DNA of 64,000 bases from Megalonaias nervosa (lineage: Eukaryota; Mollusca; Bivalvia; Unionida; Unionidae), in NCBI GenBank assembly GCA_016617855.1, contig JAECUM010006751.1, positions 1 through 64,000 on the forward strand, written 5' to 3'. Below, one piece after another: positions 42,507-54,018 of the stretch. Every line of letters starts with the position of its first letter. Within the stretch, counting starts at the first letter, position 1. The translations under genes and the position numbers were made by a program. The notes beneath the pieces were generated by a model. It worked only from the letters and a program-made list of their open reading frames with translations. It searched no databases and had not been told where the DNA came from.

Positions 42507-42997
42507 ATGAAAAAACATATCATCGATTTCAATTATATTTCAGAAGAAATTCCAAAACAAGATGTTGAAGCATTAGTACAATATTATAAATTTTATCATA
42601 AAAACCTTTGGTGTGTAAAAGAATGTTATAAATACTACCGTAGAATATTTCGAGTAATATCATATTTGCCATTATTAATGACTAGCTCTGGTATAATCTC
42701 AAGTGGAGCATATTTAATCCGTTTTTGTTAATAATATCTGGCGTCGGTGTCTCTCTTTTAACAGCATGTAAAAAGATTGAACCCAAACTTGAAACAAAAA
42801 AAAGTCTTGTAAAACAGCAAGTATTAATTATAAAAAAATTACTTGATCAGATACGATCTTACTTGCGAGGTGTAAAAGACGATATGGATGATTTAATGCG
42901 CGAGTTTCGTATTATTGACAGTATGTTAACAGATATTCTGCCAATGAGAGTCAGCAGGTATGAAAAAGATTATTATAAAATATGGTTACAACAGTAG
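42507..42997 (+). pseudogene. Two-helix membrane protein with coiled coil (copy B)
   Basis: Homologue of 19205-19696: MKKHIIDFNYISEEIPKQ, a basic aromatic stretch ECYKYYRRIFRV, hydrophobic segments (YLPLLMTSSGIISSGAYLI and LLIISGVGVSLLTA) and a charged tail LLDQIRSYLRGVKDD. A single frame change near 42722 lies between the two hydrophobic segments. It ends 4 bases before the convergent TIR ORF. Confidence 0.68.
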
Positions 42998-43001
42998 ATG
43001 T

Positions 43002-43294
43002 TTAATTTTGTATAGCTTTAGAAATATCATTATCAAAAAGTGCGTCAACTATATTATCAATAAATGTCATCAAATCATCTGACCAACCTCTTATTCGTTC
43101 GTCGTTTTCAGTTGCGAACAACCATACTGACCCATATTTTGGTGATATTTGGTAACCAACTTTTTAATACAGTCGCTTATTATTTTAGGTTTTATACCAG
43201 TATAGCTTGAGGCCGATTTTATTGAATCAAATCTCTTACAAAATTTGTTTGTCAAATCAAATCCAACATGTCTTATTGGATTATAATGATACAT
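43002..43294 (-). pseudogene. TIR-encoded NUMOD1-like protein (copy B)
   Basis: Third copy of the TIR ORF: MYHYNPIRHVGFDL, KRFDSIKSASSYTGI, IISDCIKK, then a frame change near 43165 and a tail WSDDLMTFIDNIVDALFDND. Conserved in length with copy A's left version apart from the single slip. Confidence 0.68.
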
Positions 43295-43545
43295 TATATA
43301 TAATATTTCGTTGTTTAATATGAAATACATCTAAGGTTTGGGACACCTCTTTCCACCTCTCCATAATTTGGGGGAGGGGGTTTCTGATCTAAATCCTCTT
43401 TTGGTTCATGATCCGCCATGTACTCAAATATAAAAATAAATATTTTATCACCAGAAAAGTTTATAGAGTAGGTCTTAATATTTGTTTTTGGAGTTCTGGT
43501 CCAGAATCCGCTTTTGGATTAGGATCCGCCTATTAGCATACTACT
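43011..43545. repeat. Right terminal inverted-repeat arm of copy B
   Basis: Homologous to copy A's TIR. It keeps both 45-bp outer motifs (GGCGGATCCTAATCC near the end and GGCGGATCATGAACC about 115 bases inside) and the intervening GGTGATAAAATATTT. Confidence 0.85.
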
Positions 43546-43767
43546 TATATATATATAGCATAGGTTTAAACTTCTTCTGATGAGCATAAAGAAGAAGCAG
43601 AAAAGAAACACACCACACTCCACAACAATAATTGTATCATCATAACGCTGATGACCTGTTAATTAACACAAATTATGAGCAAATCTGAAAATAACAGATG
43701 GATAAAGTAACTTAATTTAAGATAGCAGAGTATAAAGTATCTAGGACCATTTTATTTTTGTTAAATG
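43546..43767. other. Non-coding flank of copy B
   Basis: Short (TA) run at the element boundary, then sequence without features. Confidence 0.6.
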
Positions 43768-44030
43768 CGGAGCTCCGTTTGGCCTAGTTTTCTAAAGCCC
43801 TCGCTTTTACCGATCACTATCATCTCACCTCTGTCCGCGTGTGTTTTAGTCTCTGGATCGGCAAATGTGGGTATGTGAGAAAGCTTGCCAGTAGCTTCTC
43901 GTAGGTCGGTGGTTACTTCCGGTATTTTGCCGGGTTCTTCAACCACCAGCTATACTGGCCGCCATGTATAGCCAATCCTGTGCTGAAAAATGAAATTCAA
44001 CCCAAAATACTAACAACTACAACATTTGTC
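43768..44030 (+). mobile_element. tRNA-derived SINE, family 1 (copy 2)
   Basis: Same family as 22835-23095: GTTTGGCCTAGTTTTCTAAA head, CATCTCACCTCTGTCCGCGT, ATGTGAGAAAGCTTGCCAG and CTGGCCGCCATGTATAGCC. More diverged B box (GTGTTTTAGTC). Confidence 0.85.
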
Positions 44031-45013
44031 CAATGTGATTTTCATTAAATCTTTAATATAACCTATGTGCTATAGATCTCTCTAACATTAACCTTTGCTT
44101 TGATTAAGTTAGAATACAACGTGTGGAACAAAGAAATCAAATAAGGGGGACACAATAGTAGTATATGGGGATACTATAGCACCATGAGACATCTATGTTA
44201 AATTTAGGGTGTTCTACAGTAGCCCCAAAAATTATAGCCTCGCGTAGACTTCTGTGTTAAATTTGGTTGTTTGTACCGTAACCTCAAGATTTATAGCCTC
44301 AGTTAGGCTTCTGTGATAAAAGAGGTGGTTTGTACTTTGGGGACAATGGGAATTTAACATGTGAATGTCAGCTGGAGGTCAATGGAAATTGAACATGGGT
44401 GACGTCATTGGGGTTGATAGGTTCAAAACTATTTATAAGGTGAAATGTATTTATTGGGCAAAGGGTTGATAGGGACAAACATAGACATACAGAAACAAAC
44501 AAATAGACATCCAAACACACAAAAAAGAGGACAGAGATGTTCGAAAGAAAGACACACAGACAGAATAGAGACTACATAAAGAAAAATCTATTGTATGGGT
44601 ACAAACATTTATTCAAATATATACATGGGCTCTACGGCCTGTGCTTTGGTTTGAGCACTGTCTATTTAATACATTCAAGTTATCTATTTCTTGGTTCTAG
44701 AAATCTACTTTTAAAAATTAAAGTTCATGCCTTCAAAAAAATAAACATATACAACGTATATACATTTCATCAAAGAATGACATTTTTCATACTACAATTA
44801 ATGTCCATTTTTTATTAAAAGCTAAAATAAAACAAGTAACAAACAATCAAATAGGACCAAGTTCATGTTTCTCTCTGTATCCGTCACACACGTTCTTTAA
44901 CTCTGGTCAGCTACCACTTGTGTCCCGGGGTTGATGTTTCCATCACGTACTCCCTTTCATTCGTAAATCTGCTGTTATGTCCATTGTGCTTGGTACACTT
45001 ATCGCTAAGCAGA
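44031..45013. other. Non-coding
   Basis: Two diverged copies of a TATAGCCTC...GACTTCTGTG-type sequence at about 44168-44330; otherwise nothing recognised. Confidence 0.6.
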
Positions 45014-45799
45014 TCAATGGCGGTTATTGTCTTCTTCCCATGGAGGTACAACATACGCCATATGAATGGTCACTTTTCCATCGGTGATGTCAAATTTTTC
45101 TCTCACCGTCTGCATCGTCGAAGCAATAGCCCTCACTAGTTTGGAAGAAGTTAATTCTGCAGGTGTACTAAACCCGAGACATACAGGAGAGTTCAAACTG
45201 TTGTGATACATAGATAGGCTCAAACGACCTCGATCTTTGACTTGAAACTGACGTTTGAGTTTCTCTAACAGTGAGTCAAATAAGTCCGTAAGGAAACATG
45301 CTGCTTCCTCGGCCGGAACGTCAGGCGCAAAGTCTTTAAATTTCACCGTGTAGGTGTAAGTTGTCGTCCTAAATTTTCTCGAAGTTGTCGTCTGAGTCAC
45401 TTGGATGCTAAAATACTTCTTTAGGTCTACTGAATCCTTTTCCTTCTTGGACGCGCTTTGCTGTGATGGTATGGTGGTGAAAGAAGCCAATGATGTTTGT
45501 TCCTTCTCTATTTTCATCTGCGTAGAGTGATTCATCTTTCTCTGCGTTTGTCCTCGCAGTGAAGTGTCGGTCTTGGTAGTTGTCCCTTTTTTATACTTGG
45601 TGATATCTGCATGTCCATAAGGTAAAGTCTTGTAGTCTGGAAGTCGCACTGGTTGCACGTAGTTTGCCATGGCGTTAGTAAATAAACAACTAAGATGTGG
45701 TACTGCATTGGTGATGTGATCGTGAGGCACAGCATCGCACTCGAGTTTCTCGTTGGACTTGAGTCTTACGCTCGATACTTGCTGTTTGAAAGTATTCAT
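45014..45799 (-). CDS. Open 261-codon ORF beside second-clade polymerase; unknown
   Basis: A fully open frame from ATG 45799 (MNTFKQQVSSVRLKSNEK) to 45014. The middle is low complexity and basic/Ser/Thr/Gln-rich. The C-terminal part (KFKDFAPDVPAEEAACFLTD, LEKLKRQFQVKDRGRLSLSM, ITDGKVTIHMAYVVPPWE) recalls the region found N-terminal to, or encoded beside, PolB in the adintovirus-type Polinton clade; this is from memory and weak. The early segment YKTLPYGHADI resembles the end of the neighbouring polymerase fragment (FTLPYGHIDI), hinting at an old duplication. It is the longest uninterrupted Polinton-related frame outside copies A and B. Confidence 0.5.
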   Translation of the reverse strand: MNTFKQQVSSVRLKSNEKLECDAVPHDHITNAVPHLSCLFTNAMANYVQPVRLPDYKTLPYGHADITKYKKGTTTKTDTSLRGQTQRKMNHSTQMKIEKEQTSLASFTTIPSQQSASKKEKDSVDLKKYFSIQVTQTTTSRKFRTTTYTYTVKFKDFAPDVPAEEAACFLTDLFDSLLEKLKRQFQVKDRGRLSLSMYHNSLNSPVCLGFSTPAELTSSKLVRAIASTMQTVREKFDITDGKVTIHMAYVVPPWEEDNNRH

Positions 45800-45831
45800 A
45801 TTTCTAACTTGGTGTTTGTAGTTACAATGAG

Positions 45832-46525
45832 CTATCGGTCTTGGACGTTGTTCCTTTTTATTTGCTGGCCAATATCGATGTGACCGTACGGTAAAGTGAA
45901 GTGGTTGCGATGCCGTACCAGCTTCTGGTACTTGATTTGATAGACATTTTCCAAGGGCCGGCTGACGATTTGGCGTGTGGGTAAACGTACAATCTTGTGC
46001 GGTTCGCGGGTGGTCACTTTAAAATTTCGATCCTGTCCAGACTGCAAGGCTTCTTTCAATATGCCAAAGTTCACCACTCGACTGGTGCGATAATTGAGAG
46101 TCAATCCTTTTCACTTTACACTCCGTGTACACTTCTCCTTGTTTGGCCCGGTATTTGTAGCCGTAATTTTTGGGACCGCCATTTGCAAAACTTAGAATCT
46201 TGTCGTCGGGATGCCCGTCCGTCCAGGCTCCTAAACGGTCTCCTTAGATTTTAGGATGCTGTTGACCCAGATAATCGATATAGATGCAACTGTCCGTGTC
46301 AAAATACAGCACACGATCTCCTAACAGTTCTAAAGCTTCGCACAGTTTTAAGCGAGCATGGGCTGTCACGTAAGCTGCAATGATAACATTTCCAAATTCG
46401 TCGGCTTCTACAAAGTCCAGTTCTTCTTCATAATTGACTAAGATCAAGTCATGTATTTGGTTTTGTCGTGAATCATCTGGAAGTAGCGGGAAGGTTCTGT
46501 CAAATACTCCGTCTTGGGAAAACAC
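45832..46525 (-). pseudogene. polB: DNA polymerase B C-terminal fragment, second Polinton clade
   Basis: The segment 46525-46244 has a palm region with FVEADEFGNVIIAAYVTAHA and motif C in VLYFDTDSCIYID. A stop follows, then FANGGPKNYGYKY and, in another frame (46104-45832), a LNYRTSRVVNFGILKEALQS and KIVRLPTRQIVSRP tail. This layout is typical of Polinton/adintovirus-type PolB but is clearly different in sequence from copies A and B. No upstream exonuclease part is found beyond 46.53 kb. Confidence 0.75.
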
Positions 46526-46755
46526 GGTCGTTGTGCTATTTTTCGGTTAGGTAAGAGATATAATAGTGGTAGTTATTGAGACATAAAAGGAAAACATTCG
46601 CGGGGATCGAAATAGAACGTTTCAGAATTTGCGCTACCTTGCCGTAGTTTATCAGTGGTAGTATATATCCAGAAAAAAATACAGTTTAAGCGACTGACAA
46701 TTAAGAAATTTGGATATTAATTTTTAGAGAGTAATCATTTTCACGATCACTGCAG
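46526..46755. other. Non-coding
   Basis: No feature recognised. Confidence 0.6.
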
Positions 46756-47010
46756 GTACCCTGGATGACCGAGTGGTTTAATACGCTCGCCTTTACAAAT
46801 CACTTAATCTCACCTCTTCCAGTCTAGGATCGCGTCCTGGCTCTGCTAACATTGATATGTGGGAAAGCTTCTCCGAAGCTTCCCTTGGGTCGGGTGGTTC
46901 TTACTTGCGTTTTCCCGGGTACATCCTCCACCACAATATAATGGCTATAATGTGTAGCTTATCATGTTCTGAAACATGGCGTAAAAACCCACAAAACACA
47001 AATGCATACG
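46756..47010 (+). mobile_element. tRNA-derived SINE, family 1 (copy 3)
   Basis: Head CCTGGATGACCGAGTGGTTT, a weak B box, then ATGTGGGAAAGCTTCTCCG, TTTTCCCGGGTACATCCTCC and ATGGCGTAAAAACCC. Same body as the copies at 22.8 and 43.8 kb. Confidence 0.85.
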
Positions 47011-50000
47011 ACCAATAAGCCTACGTAATTTGTATGTGAACTCCAACTGAGGTGTTAATCAATTTACAGAGAAAGAAGTTTCCGATTTTTTAAAATTAGA
47101 CAGCTTTGAGCCATTTTTAGTGACAAGTAATTCCATGTCAGAGGATAGGGGCTGCCTTGTTCCGATTCTCAAACATTTTGGTTTAGATGCATTGATATAC
47201 ATTCTATTTTGTTTACACTAAAGGGATGCTTTTTGGGGCTCGATTTGAAAAATCTTTCCCATGGAAGCACACACCTGATAACCGAGAAGCCAGCTTGCCA
47301 GCTAACCCGGTCGTTTCATCCGTAAAACATTCTTGATGGAATGAATGATACAAAAATCTTCTGTTTCCCTAAATGCGTTATCGTGATCACAGAAAATGAG
47401 AAATGTTGTGTCCACACAAAAGTTTCAGGGGATGATAAAAGAGTACGTCAAGTTACATGAAATATTCAGTTAATTTGAGACACCCGCCCCAGCAACGGTT
47501 TATTCAGTTGATAAGACATAATATGAGAAACTTTGAATATATTGACAAGCAGAAGAAAGAAATAAGAAAGCAGATTATATCTTTGATTACTGAAGATTTC
47601 CATAGGGATTACGTGGGGTTGGTTTGAGAAAGAAACAGCGATAATCAAGGATCAACTAAAGAAATTAAAATACTCTGTTGCTACATAGATACGCCTAACA
47701 CAATGCTGCGATAGAGCAGGAACTCGGATGACATAATAATATAGATGTTATTTGAGTCATATTGTTAATAACATTTGTAATTTTAAGGTCCTATGACTAG
47801 CTTTTGTACTATAAGAAGAGTACCTCTATGTACTATTTCCATTCAGAAATCAAGGCTGAATTGCCAAGTTCAAGTCAACATCATCACCTTGTCTAAATCG
47901 CCTATGGGTGACGTGAACGGAGGTAAAAAAAAAAAAAAAAAAAAAAACCATAACGTGATCTAAGGGGTAGATCTGTAATGTAGACAGGTCATGCTGCCCC
48001 AGACTGTGATTGGTCGAATATAAAATAATTTATGAGTACTTAGAATCTTTTTTCAAGTAAGTTCGAACTGCTTTTCTGCTGATTATTAAGTGGTTATTTA
48101 AAGGGGAACAGGTTCATCGTCTCTCATTCTAAAGTTATATCAGCCTTGTGAGAGTTACGAGCGGATTTTAATTTATTTATTTATTAATCGTCGAAATTAC
48201 AGAGCTTGAAACATTTATTTTAAACGGACAGTACCATACCTTGAATTGCAGTAACAGCTTTTGGATTTAAATCAGTGATTTTCTTTGGTGCTAGCACATT
48301 AGCACATTCGAACTTTCGTTCGGAATACTTTTGGAACTTTTCGGGATTAACGTGGAATTGATAGAACATTTAGGAATATTTTAGGAATTCATACTATACT
48401 GTAAGTTATTTTCAATTCTTTCAATTTGTTTGTCTCTGTATTTAACGGAAAGAAATTAATATTTTTCATCATAATTGCACAATCGCATATGGTCAGCACA
48501 TGGGCACCATAACTGCAATATTCAGAGGATATCTACCCAAAACGTTTATGACGAGTTCTGATAAGGGGCATACAGACGAGCATATTGTAGATGCATGATA
48601 ATATCGAGTGAAATGATATTTTGTGAAATGCTATCAATTTATCATTTTTGAATTCGTCCCTAATGAGATTCGGGCCTGGGTCCTCGTGTTACGGCATCAA
48701 TAACTTTGTCTGCACGCACCGGCTCCCATACCCTTTCGACCAAGCCCGCTTATGAATATTTGCATGGTCTAGGGGGTATGGGGGTTTGAGCGTGCGAGTA
48801 ATATAACTGGAGAAAGGCGTGTTTGCCAGTCTATAGAATCAACGTTTCTTTCGAAATTTCTTCAGCTCAATGAAATTTTGACTCAATCGTGAGAATTAAT
48901 ACAAAAATCGGATAAAAAGGTAATTAAGTTAGAAAAATTGAAACATGTAAAAGTTTGTTTAGTCAAATCCGTCTGTGGTATCCTATCAATTAACCAGGTT
49001 GCCTCAACTGTCGCACATAGTCCGGTCTTAGACTGGCCCAAGTTCCATTAAAGTTTAACTCATAGTCTGGCTGGAGACTGGTATGAGATTCGTTATTAGT
49101 ATAATTTCGAATGAAAAATGCTTGAAGGACACCTGGGGGTATTTAGATAGAGCTTATGAATATATTAGATGGCGATGGGGATAAAGACCATACAATTCTA
49201 GTTCATCAGCATGATATTGACAACGTAAAGAAGTTACATGACCTAAGATCGAAAGCAACAGTAACAAATATAACATACTAACGATAGCTCAGACTCGCCT
49301 TCACTATCTGAATCGAATCGAACTTATAATTACAAATGGAGGAGGAAGTGATAACTAAGGTTCCAAATTTTTAGCCATGAAAATTCCGAACATCATTATT
49401 TCTATTACTCCCCCTTTGAAATGACCTTATCAATAGTTTATTGCAAAACATTCCCGCGTTTTAAACATTCAGTTTATGTTACTTTAATTACTGCCCATTT
49501 AATTTAAATGCAATGACGGTTTTCACATGATATATGCGTAGTTATGTTGAACAATAACCTGCTTTGCCTAAACATAACTAAAACATAAACAATTCTGAAT
49601 ATCTAGTAGAATGCATGAAGAACTTCAGATAGTCGAACTTTCTTGGGATGAGTGTTTGAGACTTAAGGTAAAATACGGATATACTTAGCAGTTGATAAGG
49701 TCATTCAAATAATGTCGAGTATCACATTAATTACTACGTCAGTTATCACAGTTTTAATATAAATACCTTTAAATAAGTACTGCTTGTCATTATAGGGCAG
49801 TCAATAAACGGGTACTTAATGAGAACAGATCGATATCTTGATACAAAGCGGATTTAAAACTGACATTTTTTTTTTTTTTTTTTTTGTCTGACTGTAATAC
49901 TTAGTTTGTTCCTTCAAATACTATTTATCGATATACAATGAAATGTATAGATGCCATGATACATTATTTATCCGCTTCCTGGCAGGCCTCTTTAGTTCTT

Positions 50001-50780
50001 ACTGCCAAGGCGAATGATGTATTGTCATCATTGCCTGTTCATGAAAGTCTTTCGTCTCGTATTAAATATAAATGGTAAGGAAGTTTTCAGTGTGTGACCC
50101 CTTCTTTTTCCCTGGCTACTGCCTGTGGCTATTATCTTGTATCAAATCCAAAAAGTCTTTACATGTATTAAATGTCTTTTATTTATTTGTGACTGTCAAA
50201 GAAATTCCATTGAACATGTATCTATCTGCAAATGTCCACGGAACGACGGTAGCGCAGATGGTATTGTGTCCGACTAATTCAAGATTCGCTCGTACAATAC
50301 CCATACTGAACAGCTTGGGGTCTAATGCCTCGTTGTGTTCATTAGAAAGACTCTCAACTTGAACTTCACCTTCGTGTAGCCAATAACACGTTGAAAGTAC
50401 TCTTAAAAGCCTACTAACCAACCGCGCTTCATATAATTTGGCTTCTTGTTGATCGTTTGAAAAGGAATATATAGTTCCCTTCTCTTGTCTCTTAACTATA
50501 TGAACAACTATATGACAAAGCATTGTTCTGTTTCTCAAAAGGTGAAGGATAAAAACCCCACGATCAAGCTGACAGACAGTGATTATCATTGCAAAGACAA
50601 TAAACTGGTGTTTGTCTTAATATGGAAGTTGATGAAAAGCTAGTCAAGAGCTTATGGTCGAATGTACTGTTGCAAATATATTCAAATAAGTCACCTAATC
50701 TTCTGATAGAAAAATGATACCTACAATTCCTTCCGATTTTTTTTTCTGCTGTGATATTTTTGGCACCAAGGCCCCTCCCA
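47011..50780. other. Non-coding
   Basis: Contains an A22 tract (about 47925-47946) and a T tract (about 49867-49886). No gene or transposon recognised. Confidence 0.6.

Positions 50781-50832
<52 letters not shown>
50781..50832. repeat. (CT)n microsatellite
   Basis: About 50 bases of CT. Confidence 0.98.
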
Positions 50833-50835
<3 letters not shown>

Positions 50836-51229
50836 TGATTAATTGATTGAATGATTGGTTGATCGAAGCAGTTTAACCTTTCACAAAACTCAGGGACTTA
50901 AAATTAGAAACAACAACCAAACCAATCTTTAATCTTTAATACATACTGAATTTGTAGCTGCTAACATAAAGTAGGACAGGAAAACTGAAAGAAGAAAGAA
51001 AGCAAAATGTACCTCGATCATAACACATAATTTTAACAGGTGGGTGGGTGAGATCGAAATGATAACATTTTTTTGCTTTCTTTGCTTTAAGTAGAGTATT
51101 TACGATTTAAATTTAACAGTCAAGCAAATTATAATTATAACTGATTTGAATGATTTTAATGAAATATAACCATCGCACCACAAACATTTGGATTTTAAAC
51201 GTAACTGTAACAATTTTTCAGTCATAGCG

Positions 51230-51440
51230 CTACGATATCTGCATATAGTGATATCTAGCACTAGGGCATGATGTCGCAGACATGTACCATGATGTCCCAC
51301 CCAGTCACATTATCCAGACATCAAGCCGACCAGCCCCAACACTAACCTCTAGTACCATTTTTATAAGTGTTTGGTATGACTCGGCCGGGGTTCGAGCGCC
51401 CGACCTCCCGCATCAGAGGCCACCGGAGCGGTCCAGCAAG
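51230..51440 (-). mobile_element. tRNA-derived SINE, family 2 (copy 2)
   Basis: Matches 21378-21640: GTCCCACCCAGTCACATTAT and CCATTTTTATAAGT(G/C)TTTGG shared. The tRNA-like head has a deletion between the boxes, and the B box is degenerate (GCGCTCGAACCCC). Confidence 0.82.
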
Positions 51441-51571
51441 ATTTAAATAACAATATAAAATAGTATCATATTCAGCTTGTTTTAAGGTACACTTTAATAT
51501 GGAAATCTCGTATTGCATTCTTTAGTTTAACTAATGTGCATTCATAGGTACATGGTGTGTATGTGTTTATT

Positions 51572-51611
51572 TGTACATACATACATACATACATACATAC
51601 ATACATACACA
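51572..51611. repeat. (TACA)n microsatellite
   Basis: About ten TACA units. Confidence 0.95.
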
Positions 51612-52734
51612 ATTTTGTAAAAGACTTTTACACGTTAATTCTTAGGCCAAAAGTAAAAATGAATTACATGGGAAAGAGATAGAAATATTTCATATGATAC
51701 TTTGTTAGTCAAATACATAATGCAACATGCTGACTTTGCTTATTTACAAGTATGATTTTATTTAAAATAAAGATTGCAGATAAACAGACCTACTGAAATG
51801 TTATCGTTTGTTTTGCAGGCATATCAATACGGTGATAATACAAAATCAGGAATGTTCCAGATTTTTATTCCTTTCTCACATGCTACTGAAGAGATATTTC
51901 ACTAGTTCGAGGTAATGTCCCTGGCATTCCACATGGTTATGAAATTCATGCTGATGTATTTCAGAAGAAATTTATTTCATCGTATTTATGGGGGTATGGA
52001 TATATTTATTTGGCTCACTGAGTGTTTAAACATCTGTTAGCATTGTTGTATTTTTTCTTATCTCTGTATGGGTTTTTTTTTTCGGGGGGGAGAGGGGGAT
52101 GTTACGAAAATTTGGTCTTTGATCAGCCTATGTAGCACCAACATGTAAGAATGCACCACCCACCATCCCTGCCCATGCTACCACCTGTAGGGGACAATTC
52201 TAAACTGGACATTAGAAATCCTAAGCCCGCGGGGTGTTTATACTTTATTTTTTGTGATTTTGACTAATCAAGATTGAGCCCTAGAATAAAGAGTTGAGAA
52301 AAAGATTGATTAAAACAAGAAAAATGAGAGAGGTAATTTTTGAAAAAGGAAAAGTCATGTAGGAAATTTTGAAGAATTATTTGGAACTTTGACTTTAAAC
52401 TACAAGTTCTCATAAGCAGACGAATTTTTTGCACACGAATTTTGGAACCCAAATTTTGATTCCGAAATTCAAAACATCTTATCTCAAACAACACAATTTG
52501 CCCACATTAGATTTTTAATAATCAGGCTTAGTTTTAGTAAATTATGAACTTGTTTAGATAATCGAGATATATCCACTATGGTACTATCTACTGGTATATT
52601 TCTGCAAGTAAAATTTGAATCTGTAAACTGGTAAAAGGGTGTAGTTTTTTTGGCAGATGAGCCATTATTGAGTTAATCTATCCTGAATTGTTTTAATCTT
52701 TTTTTTTTATTGTTGTTTTATCTCTATTGATAGA
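51612..52734. other. Non-coding
   Basis: A G-rich run near 52084-52100; no LTR recognised adjoining the retrotransposon. Confidence 0.55.
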
Positions 52735-53388
52735 GTCAGACGAACCCTTGTAGCTGACATAGATGAATATTTAACTCAATTCAATATTATTACAGAACTT
52801 AATGACTGGTATCATCATTCAAAGTCATTGTATTTAGCTAGCAGTCTCACTGGTACTGCTTGCTCTTTGCTTAATGAAATTGAACCAGAACAATGGAAAG
52901 ATTACTACAATCTAGTAAAAGTGCTAAAATCCAGATTTGGAACTCTAAATAAAGCTGAAATGTACAGGACTCAACTTAAATCTAAAGTTCGAGAAATGGG
53001 AGAATCAATTTCTGAATTAGCGCAAAACATCAAGAAACTGACTAGACAGGCATATCCTGATGCAACTGGCGAAATGATTGAAATTTTAGCCCTGGAGTAC
53101 TTTATTGATGCCTTGCTGGACTCTGAAACCAGATTATAACTATGAGAATGTGGTCCTAAAACACTAAATGAGGCTGAAACAATAGCTGTTAAAATGGAAG
53201 CTCACAAACTTGCTGATAAAGAGAGACAGAAAAGTGTGAACTCCCTGTCTCAAATAGAAACTGTACCTAATGAAGGTAAGCTAGATAACTTTGTACAAAG
53301 GCTAGAACATTTGTCTGAAAAAGCAGAAAAAATTGCAGTCAGAAACAGAAGAAAGAGAATACAAAACCTGGAACAGAAAACAAGATGA
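52735..53388 (+). pseudogene. gag: Gypsy Gag fragment
   Basis: Starts without a Met inside Gag: DIDEYLTQFNIITELNDWYH, LYLASSLTGTACSLLNEI, LKSRFGTLNKAEMYRTQLKS, QAYPDATGEMIEILALEYFI. Stops at 53137-53139 and nearby. A YECQCQKKC sequence just downstream may be the remains of a CCHC zinc knuckle whose first Cys is a TGA. Confidence 0.85.
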
Positions 53389-53631
53389 TATGAATGTCAA
53401 TGTCAGAAGAAATGTTTGCCAAAGAGATTACAACGAAAAATGGTTTCAAAACAGTACTAGCAGAAAACAAATTTTTGAACAGAGAGATAGAAATAAAAAT
53501 CAAAAATACAAGCCAAAGCATAGTTTTAGAAACAAATGGGAAAATACTGATAGAAAGACCAGAGGTCAGAGAAACAGGAATGGGTCAAGCTTGGGGACCG
53601 AAGCGCGATTGTAAAGAAAGAAAGGTCCAAA

Positions 53632-54018
53632 TTGAACAAACTAAACAGTGTAGGGACTGATACAGGATATTTTATAAATGTTAAAGTAAATGGAAATTGC
53701 ATTTCTTTCTTGTGTGACACTGGAGCAAATGTTACAATTCTAAGTAGTAAAGTAGTAAAATCTTCGTCGGAAAACTCAAACCCGGAGGTCACTCCAGTAA
53801 AAACTGTGCTTTTAACTGTAACAGGAGAAAGCCAACCTTTTGATGGTAAAGCAGAGGTAGAAATTATGTTAGGGACTCGTACTTTCACACATGAAATATT
53901 GTTAGCAGACATACAACAAGATGGCATACTTGGTATTGACTTTCTAAAGAAACACCAGTTTGACCCTATTATTAGTAAAGGTTATTTAAATGTAAAAGGA
54001 GAAAAAGTACCATGCTAA
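53632..54018 (+). pseudogene. Gypsy aspartic protease
   Basis: Retropepsin with FLCDTGANVTILS (catalytic Asp) and the C-terminal ILGIDFLKKHQF flap partner. Ends at a TAA followed directly by ATG in the same frame, where an uninterrupted pol would continue. Confidence 0.88.

Larger units (their letters stand above)
31314..43545. mobile_element. Polinton/Maverick element, copy B (left-truncated, internally deleted)
   Basis: Collinear with copy A from within the polymerase gene to the right TIR, same orientation. Homology starts near 31314 (copy A about 6670) and ends with AGCATACTACT at 43535-43545, the counterpart of copy A's right terminus. Left TIR and most of polB are missing. An internal deletion removes the major capsid and pVI-like genes (copy A about 11.47-13.88 kb). 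It retains a roughly 0.85-kb segment absent from copy A (37.45-38.29 kb). No target duplication can be checked because the left end is gone. Confidence 0.92.

Noticed and set aside
51612..52734. 5' LTR of the Gypsy element
   Set aside because: No matching repeat is seen 3' of 56740, and no TG...CA-bounded sequence repeated at both sides.
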